Assembly: GCA_038496445.1 (NCBI GenBank)
Contig: JALMLS010000377.1
Location: 248,001-312,000 of the forward strand
Direction: 5' to 3'
DNA length: 64,000 nt
Origin: Trichosphaerium sp. ATCC 40318
Taxonomy: Eukaryota; Discosea; Flabellinia; Trichosidae
Shown here in pieces: positions 12,817 to 24,617 of this stretch. Numbering within the stretch: the stretch's first letter is position 1; every line of letters begins with the position of its first letter. Below the pieces are notes generated by a model, which was not told the DNA's origin, ran no database searches, and saw nothing but the letters and a program-made list of their open reading frames with translations. A program made the translations under genes and the position numbers.

Positions 12817-14676
12817 TTACAACAGTAAAGTAACTACAACCAGGAAGAATATACAGTGCGCTGCGACCTGATGAGCATCACTTGTAGGAGCATTCATAGT
12901 AGTAGGACTCGCACCGCTTGTAGGTACACTTGAAGTAGTAGGACTCATAGCAGTTGTCGGAGCGCTTACAGTGGTAGGATTCATACTTGGCGGTGTGGTT
13001 ATCGTGCTCGTTGGTTCTAAAGCAGGTGGATTACAGAATATGTTTAACGATTCATCAACAAAAATGAAGGATGTGGTTGAGTTGCGTCCTTCAGGTAGAC
13101 TTCTTTCAGTTCGAGCTACAACCTAAGCAACACTGTTAAACTAACGCCTACTGAATTAAAACAGGTTAGCTCTTACAATTCCAATACCACATGATTGCCC
13201 TGGAAGCCATGCTACTTTTGTTATCCTTGGATTTTCAAACGTGTTATTAGGAAGGACAGTATCAACAAGTGACGCTGTTGATGATAACGCTGACATATAC
13301 GTGTTTGTTCCATTAGTGTAAGTAGCAATGAAAGCACTATCAGCTGAAGGGGATGCAACGATTGAATATGAAATAGCTAGAGGTATAGAGTTTGCTGATA
13401 TATTTGTTGTTCCGATCACTTTAACCTTCGCATTTCCTTCACACTTGACTTGGAATTGAAGTACTTTAATATTGCTACCTTCTCCATAGATTAATGCAAA
13501 CTGTTCTGATACTGAATCATATGCTAGACCCATTGCTAGTGATACAAATGACGTATTTACGAGAGCATACTCAGAAAGAAACTAGAACATGTTTTAAAAG
13601 AAATGTGATGAAAACAAATGAAGAGTGTTTGCTTACTATCTCTTTTCCCTTTAGTACTGTCATTTTTAAAATACCTCCATTAGTAAATCCTGGTGATTTG
13701 AAAACAGCTACAACACACCCATTGTCATCAACAGTAGCATCGCCACCGCTTATTTGGCCAGTAACTCCAGCAAAAAGTTAGAGAAAAAACGTTATTTGAC
13801 TTTGTTTCCGTACAAGTTCTACCTGTGTCAATGGTAACATTTCGTGATACTGCATCAACATATATTGGATAAACATTGCGAAAGTTGATGTAGTCGTTCA
13901 CAATGACATACGTTTTTGAAGCTAGGTTACACTCCATTAGTACTTGAAATAGTGCTAAAACTCAAAACATACATGAATCGTAAGTGAACCCAAAGCTGAA
14001 AGGTACCACCACTGCGTCTCTAAATTCGATTGGTTCTGATATCTCGAACTCCTTTACAATGTGTTAAAAATATTGAGAATCACATGATTCTTCAACTTGA
14101 AGACTTTAAAACCAGAAACAAATGTTAAACTTACTCCTGCTCCATTAGCACTTATAAACCTCATACGGCAAGGTAATGGGCTAAATCCACGTCGTAGTGA
14201 TCTTGTATTATCACAAGAAACAAAAGAAAACTCATTATTTCCATAAACAACACCATATGCTCTCTCGATACCGAACAAGCGAACAACATCCGCTGTTTTA
14301 GACGAGATGCCTATTACGTTGTTAGCAATCCAATAGTGATCTAAAAAGTACTCTGTTGTGTTCCCACTACCACCAATATGCCACTAGGTCCAACTTTTAG
14401 TTGGTTAGCGACAAAGGTTTTGTTTTCAATTGCCGACACAATACATATTGTAGGTCCATGGCCAGCGATATCACCAGTGGCTACAAAAGGATTATCAAGT
14501 TGTTCAGTGGCACCAAGCTTTTCTGCGACATCATTAAACCCCTGAATATCATCCCACTTGTTGGCACCCATAGCGACATGAGCTAGCCGTGTGTTAAACA
14601 AGCACAGACGGTTTATAAGGTATGTACCAGTGAGCACAATGGAAACCAATATAAAAATGAGCTTGAACGACAACAT
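12817..14676 (-). CDS. Orphan cell-surface protein, Ser/Thr/Pro stalk and C-terminal hydrophobic tail
   Basis: Not recognised by family. It begins with a signal or signal-anchor segment (MLSFKLIFILVSIVLTGTYLI). A beta-rich ectodomain of several hundred residues follows, made of repeated short hydrophobic strands; this could be a propeller, but no motif proves it. The last exon, joined through a GTAAGA donor at about 13177, encodes a stalk of three 12-residue Pro/Thr/Ser repeats and ends in IFFLVVVTLLL. That layout suggests a GPI-anchor signal or a single membrane pass. Introns fall near 13120-13177, 13560-13640, 13780-13820, 13940-14130 and 14340-14390; the joins between 13550 and 14130 are approximate. 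The secreted orphan at 38643-39578 is similar in style, but I cannot show homology. Confidence 0.65.
12874..12981 (-). repeat. Three 36-bp tandem units encoding a Pro/Thr stalk
   Basis: Exactly three 36-nt units in frame encode NPTTVSAPTTAM, SPTTSSVPTSGA and SPTTMNAPTSDA. The units differ at many third positions, so the array is not a fresh duplication. It forms the membrane-proximal stalk of the surface protein. Confidence 0.9.
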
Positions 14677-15591
14677 ACTTGTACCAACAAAACCAATAAA
14701 ATGAAGGAGGATTTAGGATACTGTGTTATCAAATTTATTGACTCTGCGTTAATTGTTGTTAAATGTAATCACTGAATAATTAGTTGGGTAATTCAAGAAA
14801 CACTTGACACTTTATCTTAATGTGCACTGCATTGCAACTTGCAAAAATATTTATGACTTTATTCGTTGCTGTGGTTGGTTGTAGAGTTATTGATCACGGT
14901 TTGTGTTTATCACGTGCACGTGCTTGTGAAACGTTATTTTATATATACAACATGATACATTTGCTAGATATTAGTACGCTGCTAGCCCAGATTAACCAAA
15001 TGGGAGTTTTCTAATCGCTAGAAATGTCTGAATATTTCGGAATAAAAAATTGTCCTCTGTGAACGTCGTGATGTAGCGCACTATCCTTAAACATGGCTCA
15101 CCTCTGAAAATAAATAGATGACCTATTAACCTTTGCAAACTTGAACCCTATGTATGTACTTACCAATTCAGCCTATTCAAATATACGAGCCGGCGTGTTT
15201 TAGAATAATCATGTTTGTTTCTTTATAAAATATGGAACGTTGAGACCTCAAAAAACCTCTTTGAGCAATCCGTCAAAGTGATTCTTTTCCAAGACACATC
15301 CAATTTCTAAAACCAGCTCGCTGTAGGTACTATACTAATGTGCTGTGAGCTAAATTGTCAAAAACAAAATCAATGGATCTTAATTGTTCTTCAGGTGAAA
15401 CTTGAGTTGTGAGCTATGGGCATCAAGCATTCATTACAAAAGCAACAGTCCAAATAAACATATTCTAGTTTTTCATCAAATCCGATGTCAAGTGCTCGAC
15501 AGTTTACCAATTGGATCAGGAAGTCAGATTTCGTCAAATCGCGAGATCAAGCTTGATCTCTCGGAATGCTTGTTTTTAATACATTGCGATA
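14677..15591. other. Long divergent intergenic region
   Basis: The 5' flanks of the surface-protein gene (-) and the fucosyltransferase gene (+). A double CACGTGCACGTG lies at about 14919. Open frames at 14820-15014 and 15402-15701 show no family signal; the second overlaps the real start of the fucosyltransferase in another frame. Confidence 0.5.
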
Positions 15592-17432
15592 ATGCAGAGC
15601 GTTTCGAGACGCAGACTGTTGTATATTTGTGTTTTTATAGCACTCAGCAATTTCTTGGCTGTATGTTATTGGCAGAAGCAAAATATAGCGTACTACGCTA
15701 ACGGAATATCACTCTATGCGTATACACCCCCAGGCTCGTAAATACATTTAAACCAACACATTTACAGCCCAAATGACTGTATTTTAGCGGTAATACAAGC
15801 TAAAAACGGCATCAAATTCTTACATTACTGTAATCGAAACTATGAGGTGGTTTCGCCTGCGAAGGAGTTCAAATACACTCTAAGCTTAAATCCGCCATGT
15901 GTAGACCCGAAAAGTTCAAGCGACGCCTTTTGGAGCGCATACAAGTCAGTTTAGTAGTAAACCATTGTCTAAATAACTCCTAGAGCGGCTGAAGCAGTAC
16001 AACAAGCTAATGACTGTAGAAATTCTGATTCTAAGTACATTTTATTCTTCCCTGATGCATAGTACGTCCAGAGCTTGACATATGAGATTTGCATTACGCT
16101 TAAATAAAGTCTGACATGTTCAAGTCGGTATTCGACTTTGTAAAGTTTGCACATACTCAGTGGTTACTTTAGTATGTGCGGTTTTGGTTGTGCAAGTACT
16201 TCATTAATTCGCGCACTTGATGTATCAATGAGACTGAACTATACACTTGTATTAGCTCCTTCAGAACGTATTTGGGCGGTATGTCTTCTATTTCGGATTG
16301 TCAGTGTTTGTTTTTAAACGATTTCTAATTGTGTTAGTATTACTCGAAAACTACTTGTCCTACGCGTGAAGTATCATGCTACTTTGAAAGTATAGTGAAC
16401 ACTACAGAATGTAGATGGCAGTCTTTATTCAATGCAACTTCGATGAAACCTTATGAGAATATATTTGAGACTACAATTGATATGGACAGAATGAAGTTTG
16501 AAGGACTTGAAAAAATGAAGAAGCATAATCACTTTTTACTTTCAAATACATGGGTAAGATTAAATATCACGTGATTTTTGCTTTGAATTAAAAAAATGTC
16601 TTGTTTCTCATGAAGTATAGCGAGGCCTACCCGATATACATGATGATTTTAAAGCCAGCTTAAATAGGCTAAGGTAAGTAGAAGAAAAATAAGAGTGACG
16701 AATTGACTTGTTTCATTCAGGTATCAAAGCGCATTATTGCACTACTTGCTTCGTCCCACAGCTGACATAAAATCCCGTATTGATAAAGCAAAGGATAATA
16801 TAAATTTTGACACGTTACATCCTATTATAGGCATGTTTATAAGAAGAGGAGATTCTATAAAAGATAAACGAAAACAAGTTCCCCTATCTGGTATTGTTTT
16901 TCAATAGCTCTGTTTTGGTTTAAGGTTAACCTTTTGTTTTAGATTTTATGCGGGCTGCTGAGCATTTGAGGCGTATTCATGGTGTTACCAATATATACTT
17001 GTTAACTGTACGTGTCAAAGAAGAACAAAATCGAGAAGGTTTCTGACTTTTTTGATACTAGCGTTCGATGGAGGTTTGGAATCAAACAAAGGATTACCCT
17101 GACTGGAACTTTTATGGTCATACAGAGTATATGCATAAAGACGGTTGGCATTATGGCGAATCATATAAAGCTCATGAAAACGATAAGGATGTAGAGAAAG
17201 ACATCTATGGGACATTCGTTCCTTTGTTTATTTTTAGAGAATGTGATATGTTTGTTGGTACTCTTCTTTCTAATTTTGGGAGTATTGGATTCAAGCTTAT
17301 GGTACGATCTTAGTTGAACCTTTTTCCAAACAGAATACCATTACTTTCTGATGATCAATGTTTACATAGGTTGGGCATAAGGAGGGTATAATACCACCGC
17401 ATGTATCACTTGTAGAAGATGTAAGGTATTAA
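15592..17432 (+). CDS. GT23-like (FUT8-type) fucosyltransferase, type II membrane protein
   Basis: Predicted Golgi GDP-fucose glycosyltransferase. The ATG follows an in-frame stop and opens a type II anchor (RRRLLYICVFIALSNFLAVC). A 30-nt intron at 15738-15767 joins YTPPGS to PNDCILAVIQ. The GT23 hallmark YFSMCGFGCAST is formed across an intron ending near 16156. The nucleotide-sugar site MFIRRGDSIKDKR corresponds to the family's HxRRxD; the His is replaced by Phe. Then DFMRAAEHLRRIHGVTNIYLLT and the C-terminal ECDMFVGTLLSNFGSIGFKLM, which matches the FUT8 region that closes the active site. No SH3 domain follows, unlike animal FUT8. Exons were set by frame and motif continuity. Acceptor specificity cannot be read from the sequence. 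Confidence 0.8.
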
Positions 17433-17998
17433 ACAAAAAAAAAAAAGATGAATTTCACGTAGACTTTGCTTATTCCATCTGAACCTGAATTGTAAAATAA
17501 ATTCTACTAAAATCGTTAGTACGATAAACGAAGTGTTGTAGAAGATCCTTTATGAATTGTAATAACGCGTGATAAGTGAGTACAAGCTTAACCAGAAAAT
17601 GTTGTAATGTACACTAAACGACACGCCATGACAAACTATGTACTGTTTTTATGCCATGTGATTTATTCTTATGAATGGGAAGGTTCATATAGTTTTGTCT
17701 TAGGAATGGGGATATTAAGTCTTAGGAGCTTGGCAGTTCTAAGTTGTTTTGAGATCTACTGTATTGTAATGTAATAAAATTGAATTTTTTTTGTATTTTT
17801 TACTTTTTGCTATGTTGTGTGGATCTATCTGCAATTCAATATTTGAGTATGAAATTCTTGTATAGACGTTTAAGTAACTTATATCCTTTAAGTAAATTGC
17901 TTCCACTAGCTCGTGTTTTTGAATAATTTATAATTTTATTTAATAGTTGGATAACATTGAAAACTGTTTCTAGTATTCTTTGTTCTTAAAATTTTCTT
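17433..17998. other. Intergenic, convergent 3' flanks
   Basis: AT-rich DNA between the fucosyltransferase and argininosuccinate synthase 3' ends. Several AATAAA-like stretches are present. No gene is seen. Confidence 0.5.
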
Positions 17999-20151
17999 CT
18001 AATTTTTGCCAAGCTCTTTCTCCCAATCAAAGTGATTGTATGCTGTCTTTTGTGCTAGATTCCAAATTTCAATAAAACCAGCAGAACTGTTTTGATTAAA
18101 TGAAGGATTCTTATCGAACGTAGCAAGATCCATATCAAATAGAGAGTGAGGCGACTCAACTGCAACAATAGTAGCAGATCCCTTGTAAAGCTTTACAGTA
18201 ACAACACCTACAAAACTAAGCAACAGCAACAAGTAAAACAAGAAGAAACGTCAAAAACCGCCTCTGTGGTAGAAAAAACAAAAAAAAATTTAAAACCCCC
18301 TAATGTTGCGTACCGCTGACTTTTTTGTTTTGGCTGTTCGTGTACGCGTGGATGTGGTACATGACCGGATCGTACCTATAGTAATAAATCAGCTTACTAG
18401 TAATGTAGAAATGAAGCGTGTAATTCACGTGACAATCACGTGACATACCATTTTGCTCCATATGTTAGGTAAGCCCATTTTGTATCCATGAATCGTTTCA
18501 ACTCATTTTCTTCTCGTGTTGATACCAACATTTCTAATTTTTTATGGGCTGAAACCAATATGGTAGCAGCTGGATTCTCATAGATTCCTCGTACTTTCAA
18601 ACCAACAATACGATCTTCAATCAAGTGGAATACGCCTAACGAAAAAAAAAGTAAATAACCACTCGTCATAGTTCATGTCTTTCAAGGAAGCTATAGTATA
18701 CATACCAACAGCGTTCCTGCCACCAACTGTGTTGGCTTCTTTGATAAGTTCGCTGAGCTTCATTGCTTTACCATTCAATTTTGTAGGGACACCTGATACG
18801 TGTGTTAACAAAAAATCCAAAAACAAAAAAAAAACATCAAAAAAAGAAATCGACTTGATTGGTTTGTACCTCGCTCGAACTCAACTTTAACAAGCTCTGG
18901 TTTATCAGGAGCCTATAGATGTAATGTAAGTTATACTATACAACGATGTAAGAAAATATACGCACCTGCTCAGGTGTAACACACCACTGAAGAATTTTCT
19001 CAAGAGGTGGAATCAATTTTGGATCTTCAATTTCACCACCCTCACCAGTGTTACCCCACATATTCTCATCGTATGAGTATGGTGTATCTTTCTTTTGTTT
19101 CACTGGAATACCATGCTTCTTAGCATATTCAAGCTCCTCATCACGACCCATACCCCATTCCCTATGAACAAGGTAAGAACAAGGAATTTTTCGAAAAAAA
19201 CGAAAAAGAATGCCTGCACTCCAACAGAAAGAAAAAAAAAAAAAAGACGCTAGTTCCAGACTATGTAATACATAGGGAACACGTTCAAGCGATTTACCCA
19301 CAGTTGGGGTTATTGAATTTTTTTTTTCCTTTGTGTGTTCTTAAAAAGACAATTTGAAGTGGTAACGTAAGAAATACCAACCGCTTGGGCTTGGTTTTAG
19401 TGTTTACTTACCTTACTGGAGCGATGACTTTGAGTTTAGGATTCAAAGTTGTAATGTAACTTTCAAATCGGACTTGATCGTTACCCTTTCCTGTACATCC
19501 ATGGGCGATTACCTACACGATGTGAGTTTGGGAACTGCTCCCGCTTTGAAGCTTGAAGTAACGCACCTCGCAACCATATTTCTCGGCTACTCGTACAGCG
19601 ATTTTAGAGATAATTACGCGCGCTAATGGTGTGCTAAGAGCGTAACCGCCTTGGTAATCAGCATTCGCTTTAATGGCTTCTGATAAGTATACATCTGCGA
19701 ATTCGTCCCTGGCGTCGTGTACGACAGCCTCTTTTGCTTTGAGCGTTATAGCCTATAAAAGTACGGTCAGGGTACAAAACGAACAAATGCTGTAATTCAT
19801 TACCTTTTTCTTGATAGCTTCTAAATCGTCTGCAGTTTGTCCAAGGTCAACAGTGAGAGCGTACACCTAAAAAATAAATAAGACCTTTAAAAAACAATCG
19901 CTAGAATAGGTATGCGCTGGTATTATCGCTATGATAGCATCACTACGCTACGTACTTCGCAGTCGTATTCCTCTTGGATCCATCTGTTACAGTATTAGAT
20001 GAATTGCCGCCAACCAAATAATGATAGCGTACTTTAGCATAACAGAGGTATCTAAGCCTCCAGAATACAATAAGAGGCATTTTTTAAATGTTCCCTTTTT
20101 AGCTTCGTGTGAGGCTACTTTGATGTATGCGTTAGGTTTAGTTACTTCCAT
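17999..20151 (-). CDS. Argininosuccinate synthase
   Basis: Joins citrulline and aspartate with ATP to give argininosuccinate, a step of arginine synthesis or the urea cycle. The ATG opens [20 protein letters not shown], a short extension before the PP-loop ATP site [17 protein letters not shown]. Then [62 protein letters not shown] and TVGGRNAVG follow in the family order to the C-terminus near 18000. Length is close to the usual ~410 residues. About ten introns interrupt it. The longest (about 19160-19415) holds poly-A/T tracts; that near 18380-18450 has two CACGTG boxes. All expected motifs are present. Confidence 0.93.
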
Positions 20152-21021
20152 TGTATTGTATTCTTTCGTTTTTTTGGGTGTGACAAGCCCTGAATAGGTG
20201 AAAGTGACTTAAAGCAATGTTCATTTTTTCTTGTATTTTTTGTAGAAACGAAACTCAATAAACTCAAACAACAATGTAATGTGACGTTACTTTATATATG
20301 TGAGAACAGCATGGAGGTGCGAATGCAAAGTTTGGATAAAGGTGGTGAGCATTCTGACAACTTTTCATTGTGTGGAAAAAATCTGACGCTTCCTTCGATC
20401 TGGCGGTGACGTGAATGCAAAAATGGCGCCGGTTTGCGAAAAGCTTTCACCCGCGGAACATTGCCCAATTTTGGCCAGTGAGAAACGCTATCCACAGTCT
20501 GTAGCCTGTGTACCAAACGAGCAATACGACTGTAGTACGCCCTTATCTACGTGGTTCACATTTTCAATGGAGTTGACCTGCAATAACACTATTTTTTTCT
20601 GGTTTAGCTAATTTTTAACACGCAACTTCCGGTTAGCAAGCACGTGATTTATTGCCATGTACGATCGATAAGTAATTGCTGTTTGTTGAACAGTAGTTAA
20701 TTCTTAAACAGCTCTGTTGTCTTGCTATCAAAACAGACAAAAAATATCTGTCGAACAATGGCATAAGATAAGAACGTTTGAGATCAGTACAGACAAAAAA
20801 GACACAAAACTCTAGCGGGTAGGCTATGCTACGACCAAAATTTGTACCGTTTCTTTCCCACCACTAAACCTGCACTCGTTGGAAGTAATGCATTTAAACT
20901 GGTACCTTGGTTTCAGAGTTCGGGATAGTTATTTGACCGAAAAAAAAAAATTTGCTCACAAATAGTATTTTTCCTACCAAATTCCGGACTTTTTAGGTAT
21001 TTCTCGTCCCGGTATAATCAA
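20152..21021. other. Long divergent intergenic region
   Basis: The 5' flanks of argininosuccinate synthase (-) and the acyltransferase (+). CACGTG occurs at about 20641. The overlapping short frames at 20292-20611 on both strands show no recognisable protein. No RNA gene is seen. Confidence 0.5.
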
Positions 21022-22536
21022 ATGACACAACCGACATTAAACACAAGTATCTGGTTTGATAAACTGTCTGATGGTACGGTCGCATCCATCGCAGATGTAT
21101 TTAGCCAAGAGTTTGCTATTGCCCAACCAACATATTGTACGCTCTCACAACCTTTCAATATGCAATGTGCAACATATGCAGCACAGTATGTCCGTCAAAG
21201 ATTTCCAGAACTCAATAGAACTGAATTTGTTTGTCTATACAAGACATGCCACTTTGATAGAGTAATGCAACCTGAAGCAAAGGCTGTACGTATTACAAAC
21301 TTTCAACCAATCTCACATCAATAGGCTAAAGCTATCCGTCTGGAACACTATGAACATAAAACAGAGGAAGATCTTCAAAAAGCTGTAGATGCAGATGTCT
21401 TGGAGGTCATTAATTGTCACCCAACAGAACTTGGACTTCTGCAATGGAAGGTAAGATTCCACAATCGACTTCAAGATAGCTTTTAGCCTAATGTACTCAA
21501 CCGTGTTTAGATATCATTCCATACTACTTCAAAAGGCGATAGTACTTCTCTATGCATGGTGTTGTCATCTAGCCACAATCACGTTGATGGTGTATCTATT
21601 CAAAGACTCACAGGACACTTTCTTTCTGCATATGCAAAATCACTCGAATCTCCAAACACTCCACTTCCAAAACCAGACAGATTACCTCTATACTCGTACT
21701 TACCTCAAGAACACATCAATATATCTTCTTGGCAATGTGCTCTTAATTCTACATTAAGTGGGTTAGCAGTAAGAGCGATAAAACGCAAACAACCAAAGTG
21801 TCATTGGTACAAGAAAGATGCTTCAAAGAAAGAAGTCAGATATCACATTTTAAAACAAACGGTATCAGCCCAAAATGTTAAAGAGCTATTGAACAAATGC
21901 CGGGGCAGGAAACTTACTATAGGCGCTGCAATACACGCTTGCTTATTCTACAATACGGCTAAATCATACTTTGCAAGCGAAGGATCTTCAAACAAATGGT
22001 CACTTAACATTGGTCTAAGTAAGAACATGAGACCTTACCTGAACCCTCCTCTCCCTCCTACAGTGATTGCTCCACAACAAGGTTCCGTAGAAGTATGTTT
22101 CGCTTCAGAAAGAAGAGACATTGAATCCCTGAAAGGAGTAGAAAAAAGTGAGAAAATTTGGCAATGGGCTTCACTTTCCAGAAAAACCGTTCTAGATTCT
22201 AATTCCAGTAATGCAATATCGGGTGATTTAATACTTGCTTATATTATCCGAAACCACCACAAACATATTGTGGATATAGAGTACCTTGGCGATCTATGGT
22301 TTTCAAATGTTGGTCTTTTTACACCGCCTCCTGAATTGTCTGCTGCAGGTATAAGAATTGAATCGACATACACTGCAATGGTTCCATTCAAGCCAGCTTA
22401 TGATATTGTGTGGAGTAATACAGTTAAGGGGAGTGACATGGTATTGTCAATGGCTGTTGATACAGAAGTAAGAAACTTAGAAGATGCACAAGTATTCCTT
22501 AAAGATGTTGTGAAAACAATTACTGCACTAGAGTAA
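21022..22536 (+). CDS. HxxxD-type acyltransferase (condensation/alcohol acyltransferase-like)
   Basis: Likely transfers an acyl group from CoA or a carrier to an alcohol or amine. The catalytic motif appears as SSSHNHVDGVSIQRL (HxxxDG) about one third of the way in, after an N-terminal half-domain. The second half contains KLTIGAAIHACLFY and LSKNMRPYL, and ends with a strand motif WFSNVGLF that resembles the SNxG region of alcohol acetyltransferases and PapA-like enzymes. Two short introns split the N-terminal part, at about 21284-21324 (GTACGT donor) and 21450-21510; most of the protein is one exon. Its ~470 residues suit the family. There is no adenylation or carrier domain, so it acts alone. 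The substrate is unknown. Confidence 0.8.
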
Positions 22537-22814
22537 TACAAGTAAATTAAATAATGAAATAGTAAAATGAACTTTAGTGTCAAACATATTTCGATATCAC
22601 GAAGCTGACACTTGCTACCTGCATGTTGCCTAGTTTTATTAAAACATGTGGCTAACGTTTTCTTTAATTTTTTATTTTCTCTTTTTATGCTCTAAAGAAG
22701 AAGCACGTGGTTTGATATTTTGGGAAGACAAAATTGAAAAAGAGTACAATTACAAGAGTTCAGTCTATTGCAGTGAAATTGAGTATTAATTAATTTGGAA
22801 GGAGTTGTTTACTT

Positions 22815-24474
22815 TCAATTTTTCTTCTTTTTCCTTGACATCTTTATTCTATTTGCAGCCCAACTTTCAAAAAAGAAAACCTCATAAAAGTTATCTTTAA
22901 TGCCTCTATTATAGATGTTTACTATCTTCTCTACTGGTCCAATAGAGTCTAAACGCTTGTATATAAGTGATATCCATTTATACGATAAGTAATCCTGTTC
23001 ATCTTCATCAAGAGGTTCCTTAAAAGTAAGGAGTTGTGGAATAATATCGGTCTTCAAATCATTCCATTTAAATGTCTCGTATGTTGTTACACCATACCAA
23101 ATCAAAGATACATGGAATAACGCGAACGCGAATAGGACAACAGATACAATAGATGTGAATAAAGCAAGCGCAAAAACCCCACTAAAGTTCACAAGTAAGA
23201 CCTAAATAAGACATCAATAATAATTCCGTTGTTTAGTTTTTGAAATGGTTCTGAGGTCGTACTTGTAGTAATTGTAAAAGTGACATTGTCACAAGTTCGC
23301 CCTAAATATATTTAGCAAAAAACAATACTGAACAGGGCACAAGTATACAGTACACGTGGTAAAAATTCACGTGATGAAGAGGGGTAAAAAAAAAAGCAAG
23401 TAAAAATTTTTGGTTAATAAACGTACAGCTTTGTTTGTGTAAGTGAGATCCCACAATCCATGACGTTCGATAACGCCCATAAGTACAGCAATACCAACAT
23501 AACCACAGTATAAACATAATGCAGCTGTACTAAACAAGAACAGCAAGAAACTATACAAGTTACGTGCACCAACAGTAGTGTTTACCCAAGGGCAAAAATG
23601 ATCAAATCTAGCAACGTATTTCTTACTAATACCACAATATTTTGCGCGAGGCAACCTTTCAGAAAAAAACACGTGTTAGCAATCACGTGGTTTACCAAAA
23701 AAGGAAACAAATTGAGAAAAGTTTTGTCGTACCTTTTCAGGCCTGTTCTGGATTCTACACGGCCAGGAAAGTATAGTAAATGGTCGTAATCATAAAGTTT
23801 GGCGTAATAACCAAAGTTTTGCTTTGTTATCTCCCCAGGGTCGGAAATCGTTACGTAGTAATGCCACAGTAATACACCACCTACAAAGAAGTGTGGTATG
23901 TACCTATAGTGGTGATTAACGCTTTGTGAAGCCTTCAAAACGAAAAACAAAAACAATCAGAAAAAAAAAAGTGTAGCGTACAAATTGATTGCGGGAAGAT
24001 AAGGTCCAGGTATGTGTGGCCAGCATTTTAGCATAAATATTATGTAACCACCAATAATAAGCGAGTAATAAAATATCTATGGTTTTTTAGCTGTTAACGC
24101 TTGTTAAAAGTATGTTGTGGCGTACCATCATGAAGGGGTTACGCTCTGTGCAAACGTATTCGCATATTGATGTGCATTTTGTATGACACGTCTTACCGCA
24201 TACTGCCAACGTTAAATCGCTAGTTTTCGCGTAAGGTTAACGGTAAATGGATTTATTTAACGTTACCTGAGCCAAATCCATAGTTTTTTAGTTATTATGT
24301 TGTGTAACCATCCTAGGATAACGTTAAAACCATAGAAACTGGTAATGAGTGCTAACCAATTGGACCGTTTTTGTGCGACTTTGTTTCTCCAAATATTAAC
24401 GTATAGATCAATAGAACGACGCAAGTTATATAAATTATCGTCGGGATAAGCATCCTTTATCAAGTGATTGAGCT
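22815..24474 (-). CDS. DHHC-family protein (ZDHHC4/Swf1-like) with degenerate zinc sites
   Basis: A multi-pass membrane protein of the palmitoyltransferase family. N-terminal part: WLALITSFYGFNVILGW, then CEYVCTERNPFMM and two further membrane segments. The ISDPGEITKQN motif precedes the cysteine-rich domain, as in ZDHHC4. The catalytic region reads RFDHFCPWVNTTVGARN: Asp, first His and Cys are kept, but the second His is Phe. Several zinc ligands are also changed (YCGISKKYVARF instead of HCxxCxxCV-RF). More membrane segments and TTYETFKWNDL (the TTxE motif) follow, then a lysine-rich tail. About seven introns. The start is not resolved: the first exon near 24260-24474 has no in-frame ATG, so an upstream exon may be missing. 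Active enzyme or scaffold cannot be decided. Confidence 0.75.
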
Positions 24475-24617
24475 AGGATAATTCTAAGAGGCATTACTTA
24501 TTCGTTCTCAATCAAGACTTAAACAACTGTTAGAATGCAGCTACATTTTCAGGTTTTTAAAGGGCATTGCAAGGACTCAATTAGTTGCAACTGCAATACA
24601 AATCTTTATTCATTTTG

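Noticed and set aside
14820-15014. ORF in the gap before the fucosyltransferase
   Set aside because: No family signal or splice context, and it sits in a promoter-like divergent region.
19200-19340. Poly-A and poly-T tracts in an argininosuccinate synthase intron as a retroelement footprint
   Set aside because: Such tracts are common beside acceptors throughout the window, and no target-site duplication is visible.
20292-20611. Overlapping frames on both strands upstream of argininosuccinate synthase
   Set aside because: Neither shows conserved motifs; the overlap is typical of chance frames in a less AT-rich patch.
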